A stretch of DNA of 64,000 bases. Source: Eutreptiella sp. 'Long Island Sound 2002'. Taxonomy: Eukaryota > Euglenozoa > Euglenophyceae > Eutreptiales > Eutreptiaceae. The notes below the pieces were generated by a model, which was not told the origin of the DNA, did no database searches, and saw only the letters and a program-made list of their open reading frames with translations. Position 1 is the stretch's first letter, and every line of letters starts with the position of its first letter. The position numbers and the translations under genes are program-made. This document shows, piece after piece, positions 36,522 through 46,620 of the stretch. The stretch lies in NCBI GenBank assembly GCA_964036045.1, contig OZ038379.1, forward strand, positions 106,594,025 to 106,658,024, written 5' to 3'.

Positions 36522-38538
36522 CTGATGGCACGTACACCAGTACTGGCCTGCCACGGTGGCCCCGGTCTTCCGATTGATGGCTGGGGTGGCAGCTCCCGCG
36601 CGAAGGAGCATCTGCATGTCCACCATGTGGGCGTCGGGTGCCACGAGGTACCACCCATACACTTGAACCTTCTCCTTCTCCTCTGCCCGTACACCAAACC
36701 CCCCCCACCGACCATGCCTGAGTGCAAGGATGCTGCCAGCATCACAACGGATCAAAGCAGTGGTGGTGGGGTCAGGTGCAGGCAACTCATAGTCTCCATG
36801 GAGGGCTTCCACCCCAGGGCATTCAGTGGAGCCCACATCTTTTCTCAAGCAAGGCTTCTTGCTTGACCAAGCAAGAGACAAAGTAGTGGTTCCAACAGGA
36901 AAAAAGCATTGGACAGGGAAATCCAGTGCAACAGAATCGGCAATAGGGGCAGCAGCAGCAGATGCTTGGACAGGCTCAACAACTGGAGCACTACTCACAC
37001 TTGAAGAAGGAATGTCACAGGTAGAGCAAAGGCTCATCTTGTGGGACGGGCATAGCCTAACTTCCTTGCAGGAATAACAAACCTCAGTTGCCCTTTTCCG
37101 ACAGCCCTTGGTAGTGCAGGTTTCCACCTTGTCACCTTGCCCAAACTTAGGATTCGAGGCCCAAAAAGGGGGGCGGATACCATCAGTCACATTCTTTGGA
37201 AGCTGACATGTGGCGACATGCATAAATGCAACCCAACGAACATTGGGCACTTGTGACACAGGATCCATGGCAGGGATGTCTTGTGGACGTCCACCACCTC
37301 TATGCACAAGTAGAGCATCCAAAATGAATGCATCACCTAGTCCAGCCTCCATCACTTGCTCCTCCCATGGCATAGGAAACCCACCCGATGAACCTGGAAT
37401 CCATTTATTGTTCAAGGGGTAGGTGAGTGGAATGAAGACCCCAAAAACCCTGTCACCATTGGGAACAAGATTCTTAGGAAAATCGCGATGCCAGTGTTGG
37501 TCCCCAGCCACAGCACCAATGTAACCAACAACCAGAATTTGAAGGGGAAGGGTCATTCATGGCTTGCAACATGGAGTTATAAATTTCCATGGTCACAACT
37601 TCCAATTCAGGCAGGTCCTCCCACCCTTCCTCCCAATCATCTTGAGGAATGGAATTATGCCTACCATAGAACATAAAACGTTCATGGGTGTCATCATAGC
37701 GAGTGGCAGAGGGGAATTGAGCATTAAAAATGGTCTCTGCCCTTGTGATATCCAACCGTGCCACCTCATTTTGCAAAGCGGCTAAACGGGGACCAACACA
37801 ACCCTCAAGCTTTACATGTTGCAGCTCCGGCAACTGGTTCAAATCAACATTGAACCCTTTAAAAGGAGAAACCTCAATGGGTTCATCACCTGGCCCAATA
37901 AGCGGATCCTGTGTATGCACGGGCCATGAAACACAATTGGTGGAAGTAAACAGGTGTGGGGTTGTCATTCCCCACAAAGGTTCACTCCACTGCAAGCCAG
38001 AACTATTCTGTAGGGAGTACACAGGCAAAACCCGGTTGCAATCACGAATCTCAAACACTCTTTCATTATGAACAACTGGTTTCTCATAGGCACGAACCTT
38101 TTGGGAACTAAATGTGCAACCAACTCGCTTAACAGGTTGCTCAGGCTCGTTGTCAGGATACATGGGGTTAACGAAATTAGCAACTCGGGTACCTGCACCC
38201 TTGGCAACACGCTCACCAAGCACCTTGCTAAGATCGTTTGTGTCAGCAAGGGACAAATCAAATAGGAAACCATCCAAGTGGGGGTTGGTTTGAAGAGTGG
38301 AAAAAAGTAAATCACTCAAGTGGCACCCTTCCCTTGCCTTCAGAAGGGGGGCACAACACCGAATAAGAGCAAAGTTAGCAGTCTCAGCAAAACTGACAGG
38401 TTGGTCAACTGTTGTGATGCTGGCAGCTTGCACTACTAGTGAGTTACCCGCAACCCTTCTTGTACCCACAACCCTCTTGTGGGCATCCAACCACTCCTGG
38501 ATGGTGAGGCCGCTCACCCCAAGGTCCTCCAAAGACAT
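36522..38538 (-). pseudogene. element B G1: 2OG-Fe(II) dioxygenase-like + zinc cluster, one frame break
   Basis: ATG 38538 (MSLEDLGVSGLTIQEWLDAH), preceded by an acceptor TTGTCTTAG. An N-terminal domain of ~170 residues ends AKGAGTRV. The oxygenase core carries the predicted iron site QHWHRDFP (HxD, about 37480), VFIPLTYPL, and DALLVHRGGGRP (distal His, about 37310). A zinc cluster C-x4-C-x7-C-x2-C-x5-C-x2-H-x4-C-x2-C lies at about 37125-37025. The C-terminal domain ends QYWCTCHQ at the intron. The frame changes once near 37550, just before the iron site (one extra base, no homopolymer longer than 4). It is either a mutation or an assembly error, since the rest is well kept. Predicted nuclear oxygenase. 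Confidence 0.72.
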
Positions 38539-38614
38539 GGTGTAGGGCAGATAGGAGCCCCTAAGACAAGGAAAAGGGCAATTGGGTAAGAGAAATATGA
38601 AAAGAAGAACAAAG

Positions 38615-38775
38615 TAAGTCGCGATAAGGGGCGCAACAAGGGGGTTATCGCGCCCCTTATCGCGCGACAAGGGGGCGCGACAAGGGGGTTATCGCGCCCC
38701 TTATCGCGCGATAAGGGGCGCGATAAGGACGCGACAAGGGGCGCAACAAGGGTGCAACAAGGTGCTTATCGCGCT
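38615..38775. repeat. element B palindrome cluster, 5' end
   Basis: Units of TTATCGCGCCCCTTATCGCG and GCGACAAGGGGCGCAACAAG, between the right end and the acceptor upstream of G1. Confidence 0.82.
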
Positions 38776-39787
38776 AAAACAGACAAGTAAAACAGAAAGT
38801 TCTGCATTTAATTGTTGGAATTCTCTTGAAATAAAATAAAATTATCAACAAATTTAGTGATTTCAACACGATTTTCAAATCCGTCTGCGAGAAATCGACA
38901 GCTCAAAATTAATACCCTTTTCCAGGTCTGCCTGTCGCGCGACACCCCACGGGCAACAAGGCGGAATGTCGTGAGCGAACCCGCGAGAAGAATTAAGCTG
39001 CTAGACGAGCTAGGCTGCGCATGGGCAGCGTGGGACGAAGCGCACCGCTCCTGAAGGTGTGCAGGAATCGGGTGTCCTGTGTACCCTTCGCGAACGGGGG
39101 TCAAGTGGCTGTTTGAATGGCGCGTGAATTTCATGTGAAGTTGACCCATTTTTCATGTATTTTTTATAAAACACTACATTGTGGCTTCAATAGGACGTAC
39201 CTAATGGGTCACGCTTCACGGCCCATTTTCATTCTCCATGATTCAGTGAAAGTCCCAGCCCAAACGGACCCATGACGCCCAAACGACGCCCAAAAATAAT
39301 TCCGGCAACATTTTACGGTACCTTTCGGCTTGAATTTGCGAATTTCGTACGAAATTCGTGCGAATTTGGCAGATTTGTATGAAATTCGTACGAGTGTCGC
39401 GCGCGCTGCCTGCAAATTTCACTAGAATCTCCAGATTCGTACGATACTCGTACGAATTTGAAAAATTTCCAAATCTCAGCAAAAGCTCACCCGAATTCGC
39501 GCGAAATTCGCGTACCTCTCATAAATTGCCGCTGCGTTCACGGTAACGGACCCGAATATTCGCAACCCACCAACAAGGTAAAACATCAAATTTCAAGACA
39601 TTTCTAGTTACTACCTTCTGGCGAAGATAGCACGAGAGACACACACGATGGCGCCAAGTTACGAGCAAAACACTGCAAAAAGTCGTCAAATTCACACTAC
39701 CGTGAATCTCCCATTCAAACGGCCGGTTCACAAATGGTACATGGAGGACAAGGCCTGGCTGACGCAGTGTGCTGTTGAGTTGCGCAC
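38776..39787. other. palindrome island (ATTCGTACGAAT type), no intact gene
   Basis: At 39330-39520 short palindromes such as TTCGTACGAA, ATTCGTACGA, TCGTACGA and TTCGCGCGAA are clustered, much as in the introns of the listed elements. The motif matches none of them. A minus-strand frame at 39519-39794 (LNSTLRQPGLVLHVPFVNRPFEWEIHGS...) ends near a donor-like AGAAG|GTAGTAAC at about 39608, so this may be an exon-intron pair of a further, unidentified element. The rest (38,776-39,330) holds no gene I recognise. Confidence 0.45.
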
Positions 39788-39944
39788 TGGACACTTGGGT
39801 GTGATTAGGCGAATGCTATAGACATACGACACATCACATTTTCTGCAGCTTTGGGCGCAAGCCATTCCACGTGTTTTTGCTTCGCTTGCATAATCCACTG
39901 ACGAGTTCTCTGTCGTGCTTTACCTGTGGTTGTGTAGTGGTGAC
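39788..39944. repeat. 157-bp dispersed repeat, copy 1
   Basis: Nearly identical to 60223-60379 (one difference seen, ACGTG versus ATGTG), with abrupt loss of similarity at both ends. The minus strand of both copies reads YTTTGKARQRTRQWIMQAKQ... to CRMSIAFA and a stop. Copy 2 lies 127 bp after the stop of the Penelope-like element. Copy 1 may therefore be a short 5'-truncated insertion of the retroelement 3' end, or both may be copies of another small repeat. Confidence 0.9.
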
Positions 39945-40347
39945 CACCATATCCGACGTCCCTTTGGATACAACCCCTGCGTGCGCGCAATGTCGCATTT
40001 TTTCCATAGTGCGCGCAAATTTTCAAAAATACGACCTTTATAGCGCGCCTATTGCGCGCGCTCTACCGCGCTATATTGTCCCGTTTTTCAAATTTTTCAA
40101 AGCCGGAAAATGTTTCAAAACCATGCTTTTTCCAGTGTCCTGCGTTTCTCAAAAACCCCTTGCTTTTCAAAAACATTCCCTGTTGCTCATTCAACCCAAG
40201 ACACATGCAAAAACACTGTCTAAAAGGTCTGAAAAGTGTGCAACAGTATAGGTCCTCACGGACGAAAACAGTGTAGCGCGCGCAACATATTTACAGCGCG
40301 CGCTGGCAGCCTTATGGCGCGCGCTATACCAGGTATAGTGCGCGCTG

Positions 40348-43300
40348 TCATTCAGTGATATCCTCAATGGTTTGGACCACCACTTCGGCCTCCCACTCCT
40401 TCTCCCATTCGGGTCTGTGGTCTTGTGCCCCAGTGGCAGCTGGGGCTGCATCCCCTTCTTTGTGGTCTTCTGCCCCAGTGACAGCTGGGGCTGCATCCCC
40501 TTCTTCTTGTGGGCTTGGGTCGCCTTCTGGGGTTGCTCCTTGTGGTGCCTCTTCTTCTTTCGGGGCTGCTCCTTCTCCTTCTTGTGGCGTGGCCGCTGGT
40601 GCCTCTCCTTCTTGTGGTGCGGCTGGTGCGTCGTCTTCTTGTGCTGCTGCTGCTGCTGGGGCTGGTGCCTCTTCTTCTTGTGCAGCAGCTGCTGGTGCTT
40701 CTGCTGGTGCTGCAGCTTCGGCAGGTCCCTTGTCTCCTTGTGGGGGGGCTGGTGGCTGGGCTGGTGGGCCTCCTTGGGCCTTCTTCTTCTTTGGGGTTGG
40801 TGGCTTGGACGGGGACATCCTCATGGTCTTTGGGTCGGGGCAGAGGTCCTCAATGTCATCGGCCTCGTACGTCTCCCACCACGACTGCCACTTGCCCAAC
40901 TCCTCATACGCTTTGCTTTTGGCGGAGAACACCTGGCAGCAGGGCATGAACTCCGACCAGTCGTCCTCTTCCTCCTCCTCCTCCCCTTGTTGGCTGGGGC
41001 TCCACTGATCGTTGGGGATGATGACGGCCACGTGGTCCTGAGGGGCCCTCCTGGCGCCTGCTGGCTTGATTTCGGCTCCCTCCACAATCATCGGCGCGAT
41101 CGCAGTGGTGCAGTAGATGATCCACCGAGGCTTGTGGCCGTCTTTGTAGGACCAATCTCGGCGCTGCATGAGCTCCTCTCTTGCCTCCTTGTCCGCGTCG
41201 GCTCTGCCCTGCTGCTTGGCCTTGGGAGCCGTACTGGGTGGGGTGGAACCGCACGGACCTCCTTGTTCTTGTGGCTGGTCTGGGACTGGGACAGGCTGCT
41301 TCGGTGCTGGCTTTGATGCCTGGAAAGAGTAGTGCGGAGGCATAGCACAGGCATAGCACGCGCAATACGGAACATAGCACGCGCGACGAGATGCATAGCA
41401 CGTGCAATGACGACAATAGCGCGCGCTGCATTACCTTTTCTGCTTTCTCCTCCTCTGCTTTCTTCCGTCTCTTCTCCTCCTCTTCCTTCTCCTTCTTCTC
41501 CCTCTCCTTCTTCTTCCTCTTTTCCTCCTCATCCTTCTCCTTCTTCTTCCTCTTATCGTCCTCTTCCTTCTTCTTCTTCTTTGCTTCGTCCTCTTTCTTC
41601 TTGGCCTGTTCCGCCTGACGTTGGACTCGGTGTGCCGCCTCTGCCATCAGCCGCTGGTCGGGAGTCTTCTGGGCAAGGACCTTTCCAGGCGGGTGGGGGG
41701 GCTTAGCGGTGTGGGAGGCGGAGATGGCTGGTGGTAGGTGGCTGGTGGCTGCTGGCTCCTCGGTACGCTTCTTCTTGGGCCTTGGGACTGTCACGGATTC
41801 CGTCTCCGGCACGGCAAAGGCGTCGGCCCAGTCCACCTCCAGCTCCTCCAGCTGCCGCTTAGCCCGGGCCAGCACCGGGGAGGGGCCTTGCTCCTTCCGT
41901 TCGTCAAGCCAGTCGGCCGCATGCTTGGACTGCCCGGCAATGTCCGCGGGCACGCTGATCATCAACGGCCCTCTGCGGGATCCCAGGCACAGAAGCTGCT
42001 CGAACCTGCCCACCTACGAGACAATGGGACAGAAGGTAGGGCCGTAGCGCGCGCAAACAATCAAATCGCGCGTGCTACAACAAATGAAGCGCGCGCAACA
42101 ATGTCGAAAGCGCGCGCAATGGCAAACATAGCGCGTACCTGTGGCTGTGCCAGTTGTTGTTGTTGTTGCTGCTGTTGCTGGGCCATCTGTTGCTGGGCCC
42201 GCTGCTGCTGCTGGAGCAGCTGCAGTGTTGCCTGCTGCATGGCTGCCTGCTGTTGGAGCTGCTGCTGCTGCACTTGCTGCTGCTGTGGCTGCTCCTTGTC
42301 CTTGACCGCCGTGGTTTTGACTGGGGCGCCGGTTGCAATTGCCCTTGCGGCACTGGCTCCTCTTTTGGCTGACCCCCGCATCAAACTGGCACCCGCACTT
42401 CTCACCGAGGCGCACTCGTTCTTGAAGGCCATTGCCCCCGCGTCGGTCGCGTTGATGAAGCTCGGTGGGTCCTTGTTGAAGTAGAAGTGGTGGACGGTCT
42501 TTGCGGTGGCACCCGGAGGCGTGTGGGTCCGAACGTGACCCCACCCATAACTTGCCCAGCACGAGAACAGCAGCTCGTACTCCCCCACCTTGCAGTGTCC
42601 ACAGGCAGCCTGTCCTTCTTGGGTTGGCACGGAGGGGTTCAACAGGTTGTGGAGACTGCACCAGTTGCCAGTAAGGCTTTTAAATTCGTCATACCAGCAG
42701 GGTTTCACGGCTCCGTCTGGGATCTTGGCAATGGCCGTGGCCCTTTGGCGCCAGAACTTGTAGAAGGCCACCTCGAAGAGGTAGGCCGGTGTCACGTCCT
42801 TCAGCCATGCCCAGCTGGGCCCTTGGGCGCAGATGGTGCTGTTTTGGTTGGGCCAGATTCGGTTCTTGAAGTCGCTGCTGAAGGCGAAGCCGTGACGTGG
42901 CCCGGGTGGGGGAGACTGAAACTGTGCTTGCACTTGGGGTTGCTGCTGTCTTGGTTGGACCTACTGCTGCTGCTGCTGCTGCTGCTGTTCTGGGCTGCCG
43001 ACTTGCTGGGCCGCAGCCTGCACTTGCTGCTGCTGCATTTGCTGCTGCTGCTGCACTGGCAGTGGGAAGAGCACTTGTTGCACTTGGCCCACTGGAAGAC
43101 TGCCGCGCACTGGGGAGCCCAAGGTGGGCGACCCAACGGGGAACAGCATGGGAGACAGCTGCTGTGAGGCACCTCGTAACGGGGACTGCGGCGCGGGCCA
43201 CAGAGGCTGCGTTGTGGAGAACTGGGTCAGCTGCTGGGACAGCGTCTGCGGAAAACAGGACAAAGCACGCGCAACCAGGACGTGCGTAGTGCGCACAACG

Positions 43301-43547
43301 AGACTGCTAGCACGCACAATAAGAGCGTAGCACGCGCAACGAAAACAGTAGTGCGCGCAACGGAAACAGTAGTGCGCACGGCAAGTACCTGTGGCTGCAT
43401 GCTCCACGGCGTCGTCGACGGCTGCTGCAGTCCCGGTTGTACAGCTGCATGTGGCGGTGGCTGCGGTGTCGCACCTGCTCCTGCGGCCCCTGCAGCAGTT
43501 GTTGGCGGTGCTGCAGGAGGCGGATACCCCCAGCCCGCGGGGTGCAT
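40348..43547 (-). CDS. element C glutamine-rich, Lys/Glu coiled-coil protein (4 exons)
   Basis: Exons 43547-43389, 43245-42139, 42013-41435 and 41319-40348, all junctions phase 0, about 938 codons ending at TGA 40348. Start ATG 43547 (MHPAGWGYPPP). Order: Pro/Ala-rich start; Gln-rich tracts; a globular segment with WLKDVTPAYLFEVAFYKFW and C/H residues (CSLHNLL...CGHCKVGEYELLFSCW); poly-Gln; a PKKKR basic cluster; a long Lys/Glu coiled coil; RRDWSYKDGHKPRWIIYCTTAIAP; and a repetitive Ala/Pro/Glu tail with duplicated AGDAAPAVTGAEDHKEG-like units. One in-frame TAG (42961-42963) replaces a CAG within poly-Gln. Low-complexity tracts suggest a phase-separating or scaffold protein, but the function is unknown. 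Confidence 0.68.
41320..41434 (-). other. element C Gln-rich gene intron 3
   Basis: 115 bp, donor GAAAAG|GTAATG, acceptor CTCTTTCCAG|GCATCA, phase 0. Filled with GCGCGCTATTG, GCACGTGCTATG and TTGCGCGTGCTATG units. Confidence 0.88.
42014..42138 (-). other. element C Gln-rich gene intron 2
   Basis: 125 bp, donor CCACAG|GTACGC, acceptor GTCTCGTAG|GTGGGC, phase 0. Filled with ATTGCGCGCGCTTT and TAGCACGCGCGAT units. Confidence 0.88.
43246..43388 (-). other. element C Gln-rich gene intron 1
   Basis: 143 bp, donor CCACAG|GTACTT, acceptor TTTTCCGCAG|ACGCTG, phase 0. Filled with GTTGCGCGCACTACTG and GCGTGCTAGCA-like units. Confidence 0.88.
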
Positions 43548-43843
43548 GGGCAAGAGGGTTACATTAAAGTACCCCTGTTCCAGCAGTAATACAAAAAGGA
43601 AAATGCAGTAACAAAAAAATCGAAAGCACCAAAACAAACGGACGAAAAGGAACAAATCAATGCATTCCAAATTCCAATCAATGCATTCCAAACGCTTTAA
43701 GTGCGTAGTCATAGCACGATACTTCCGGTTATATATCGCGATTTCAAGGGTTCCGGCGCTTGAAAACAGCATAGCGCGCGCGATAGTAGACATTGCGCGC
43801 ACTAGATATAATGTAGCGCGCGCTAAAAAACAAATAGCGCGCG

Positions 43844-45645
43844 CTACCACAGTTCCTCATCCGCAAAATATGCCCGAACCTCGTCAGCCAATTTTTGTGC
43901 ATTGCACAGGTTGCTTCTGGAGTTGCCATTCCACCTTGGTACTTCAAAGTACAGGAACAGACGCTCATTAACCTGCCTGAGCATCTTAATGCGGCGTGAC
44001 ACCAGGGTTCCTGCCCCCCCACCTCTATCACAAAAGGAGGACCAAATGTCCTTCAGCACCCTGTTGCTCCCTTCCAAAAGATCACCCGAAAACATTTCTA
44101 GGCCATAGGGCCTTATGGCCTGAATAGTAACTGTTGCATCGTGCAACATCCAGTTTATATAAGGTGATCTTATTGCTGGACAAACCCACCTCTGGAAAGC
44201 CTGGGCAACCTCTGGAGCCTGCAATGCACCCTCTTCAAACATTGTGCCATACATGTCCCCCAGTAACATGTACATGGCAACCACTGCTGTGTGCATTCTC
44301 ATGTCACCCCCAAGGAGGGGGGCAAGGTCCTCCCAAACCTTTAGAAGGCACCAAGTCTCTTCCCCATCTGGCTCTGCCGTCCCCTGTAGTGCTATGTGAC
44401 AACCAGACCTGTGAAGAATAGCCTGAACAGAGACCCTAGTACTGGGACGCACAGACTTGGCCAATCTGCGTACCAAGGCAGTGACCTGCCTCCCTACAAA
44501 AATCAGAAGGTGCAGAACACATGGTATAAGGTGACGCCGCCTCAGAGGCACCTTCAACAACCTGCTCTGGACAACACCAAATATATCCATGGGCCTGCAC
44601 TTGGCCCCAGGTGCAATAAGCCCTAGCAACTGCTCATCTCGCTCGGTGGTTCTATCCACATCCTGTTGCAACCACGTTGCACTGGACTTGCACCACGTCA
44701 TGTAAGTGAACAGACTACCTGCCATCCAATGTGTAGTGACACCCGACAACCGACGCAGCCAAGGGCTATCCCCACCGCAGAAAATCCTACAGCGTCTGGA
44801 TGCACCCCGGATGGGAAGCACACCAGTGTCAAGGGCACTCTGCAGAAAAGCAAGATTGTTAGCCCAGACCTGGGACAACACAGAGGTGGACTTCTCACCA
44901 CAAAGGGCGACGTTAACAGTCCAGTGGTAGGACAACGTCCTTGCCAAGTGACCATGGTTGGCAAAGGAAATGGACATCTGGCACCACGATTCCCCCCCAC
45001 AAGGCAACCCATCCCCCCTCACAACGATCCACAGCTCTCCTTGGCACTCCCTGGGGTATTGGAGGTTAGAAACAATGGAATCAAAGGAAAATATATAGTC
45101 AAAAAAGTGCTGCAGGGGCCACTGCGAAAAGACTGTGACCCCATCTGTGTGCACGGCAACCTCTAAATGCTGCCTACTTGCAAGCTGGTTCCATTCTGTG
45201 GCGAAACTAGCATAGGAGGGGAGAGAAAAAAGGTGTGTGGGGACCTTACTTCTCGTCCAAGTAATCAAATCTTTGTACCTGAGGAAAATAGCGCGCGCAA
45301 CATGGGGACGTAGCGCGCGCAGAAGTCAACGAAGCGCGTGCTATGAGCGGAAGTGCGCGCAATGTCACATGCAAAGCGCGCGCAATAATACCTTCTTCTT
45401 GGAATCTTCAGGAGCAGGACCAAGTCCACCACCGACAGGGGTGTGACGGCGTTGGCAGCCTCGGTCCTGCGACGCTTCTTCTCTGCTTCAGACACGGGGA
45501 CCCTTTTTTCCAACCTGGCCCACAAGGACCGTTGGACGGCAGACCCTGAGCAAAAAAACTCAACTAGGTCCGCCAAAAGTTCCTCGTTCTTCCACAGGGA
45601 CCACCCATAGTGGGGGCCCAAAATGTTTGCAATCTTCCCTGACAT
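43844..45645 (-). CDS. element C transposase-like protein, 2 exons
   Basis: Exon 1 45645-45392 (ATG 45645, MSGKIANILGPHYGWSLWK), intron 45391-45279 (113 bp, donor GAAG|GTATTA, acceptor TTTTCCTCAG|GTACAA, phase 2, full of GCGCGC palindromes), exon 2 45278-43844, 562 residues. Exon joining gives RRRYKDLITW in frame. Candidate catalytic acids: Asp in ELWIVVRGDGLPCGGESWCQM, Asp in CRIFCGGDSPWLRRL, and Glu in SGDLLEGSNRVLKDIW, the spacing of an RNase H-fold DDE protein. A Cys/His-rich middle (RRRHLIPCVLHLLIFVGRQV) lies between the last two. No similarity to the T proteins of 0, A, B, D and E is evident. The family name is unknown to me. Ends with TAG at the edge of a palindrome cluster. Confidence 0.7.
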
Positions 45646-45944
45646 TAACAGCGTCAGATGTGGTGCCGGAAGAATCTGAAACGTTAGAAAAATAGGCGTT
45701 TTTGCCCTGCTTATTAGGACATGGGGTTACAAACCCAAGACCCCGAGCCATAGCGCGCGCTATGTTGCGCGCTATAGTTTTGTAGTGCGCACTGAGCCAT
45801 CGCGCGGCAATACCCTGTAGCGCGCACACAGGGACGTTGTGATTATCTCCACTAACGACATCTATTAGCGCTACGCTTATAGCTACCGCTTTTGCTCTCT
45901 TTGTTGATCTACATATTTCATCGTCACGTACAACGCGTGTTATC

Positions 45945-46193
45945 ATGGCTCCAAAGCAAAAGCCGGGCGGGAAGTTTTGCAAACGTTGCAAGTGGGGAAA
46001 TCATGTGACCGAGATGTGTCGATTTATCAAAATGGAAAAGGAAGGAAAAACTATTGGACCCGTAACGTGCCGACTTTGCTGGAAAGAAGGACATATTCCT
46101 TTGTCTACAGAAGCGCCATTTTTGGGCCTCCGCTCCCGCCTCCGCTCCGTGGTTTATCCCCGTAAGCTAGGAGAACGCGCACAACGACAATAA
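45945..46193 (+). CDS. small CCHC zinc-knuckle ORF
   Basis: Plus-strand ATG 45945, MAPKQKPGGKFCKRCKWGNHVTEMC. It has one canonical zinc knuckle C-x2-C-x4-H-x4-C and a second start (CRLCWKEGH) lacking the last Cys. A donor-like CCCC|GTAAGC at about 46160 suggests that it is a first exon, with an acceptor TCGTAG at about 46610 ahead of the CCHC gene at 46621. Joining these two sites does not keep the frame, so the link is unproven. Zinc knuckles bind nucleic acid, as in Gag-like proteins. Confidence 0.45.
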   Translation: MAPKQKPGGKFCKRCKWGNHVTEMCRFIKMEKEGKTIGPVTCRLCWKEGHIPLSTEAPFLGLRSRLRSVVYPRKLGERAQRQ

Positions 46194-46450
46194 CACTCCG
46201 TAACGCTCCGGAACGCAGATAACGCGGAGAACGCGGAAAACGCTTCCAGAAGCACGACCAGAAGCAGAAAACCGGAACGCGGATAACGCGGAACACGCTT
46301 CCAGAAGCACGACCAGAAGCAGAAAACCGGAACGCGGAAAACGAGGGAACCGCTTCCAGAAGCACCACCGGAAGCACAGAAGCGGAACGTAGAAAACGTG
46401 GCCAACAAACGAACCCCATACGACGCTAAGAACGGTGGAAGCAAAGCGGG
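46165..46450. repeat. AACGCGGA / TTCCAGAAGC repeat cluster
   Basis: Repeated CCGGAACGCGGATAACGCGG and CTTCCAGAAGCACGACCAG units, two of them long near-identical copies (about 46240-46340). The cluster lies between the zinc-knuckle ORF and the next gene, probably in an intron. The motif resembles that of 1-3 kb rather than those of A-E. Confidence 0.7.
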
Positions 46451-46620
46451 AGGCAACATGCAAAGTGCTTTTCTCCTTGAAAGTGGCTGAACGGCATAAA
46501 AACTCATGCGCGAGTGCGTCGGGCTACCTCAAAAACTCCCAGAAGCGCTGTAAAAACAAGGGTGTTTTTCCCGACCCCTAGAAGCGCCCATTTCGTCATC
46601 TACGTCGTAGACAAAGGAAT

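Larger units (their letters stand above)
31895..38775 (-). mobile_element. element B: composite DNA transposon
   Basis: On the minus strand, in order: G1 (from 38538), intron 36521-36181, G2 (to 34891), an in-frame TGA, G3 (to 34198), a palindrome cluster, and transposase T (33908-32250). The palindromes CTTATCGCGCGATAAG, CTTAGTGCACTAAG and CTTGTTGCGCAACAAG fill both ends and the spacers. Approximate ends are inferred from an imperfect inverted match (TACCTTAGTGCACCCTT at about 31896 against CACCTTGTTGCACCCTT near 38760). Exact ends and target duplication are not resolved. T and G2-G3 have open frames; G1 has one frame break. Confidence 0.8.
40005..45900 (-). mobile_element. element C: transposase-like gene plus glutamine-rich gene, GCGCGC-type introns
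   Basis: Two minus-strand multi-exon genes, T-C (45645-43844) and a Gln-rich gene (43547-40348). Every intron, the intergenic space and both flanks (40005-40080, 40270-40345, 43765-43850, 45285-45395, 45748-45840) are filled with TAGCGCGCGCTA, ATTGCGCGCAAT and similar palindromes. Neither G1 nor G3 dioxygenase is recognisable, and the transposase belongs to another family, so C is a different kind of element sharing the same intron design. Ends are approximate; no terminal inverted repeat was found. Confidence 0.7.

Noticed and set aside
39788-39944. CTGACGAG word in the 157-bp repeat as a hammerhead ribozyme, expected in Penelope-like elements
   Set aside because: No GAAA core or pairing stems follow at the right distance on either strand. 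A covariance search would be decisive.
40355-41316. Long plus-strand ORFs (217 and 314 codons) opposite the Gln-rich gene
   Set aside because: They are shadows of the Ala/Pro/Glu-rich coding strand. Splice sites and phase-0 joins support the minus-strand gene only.
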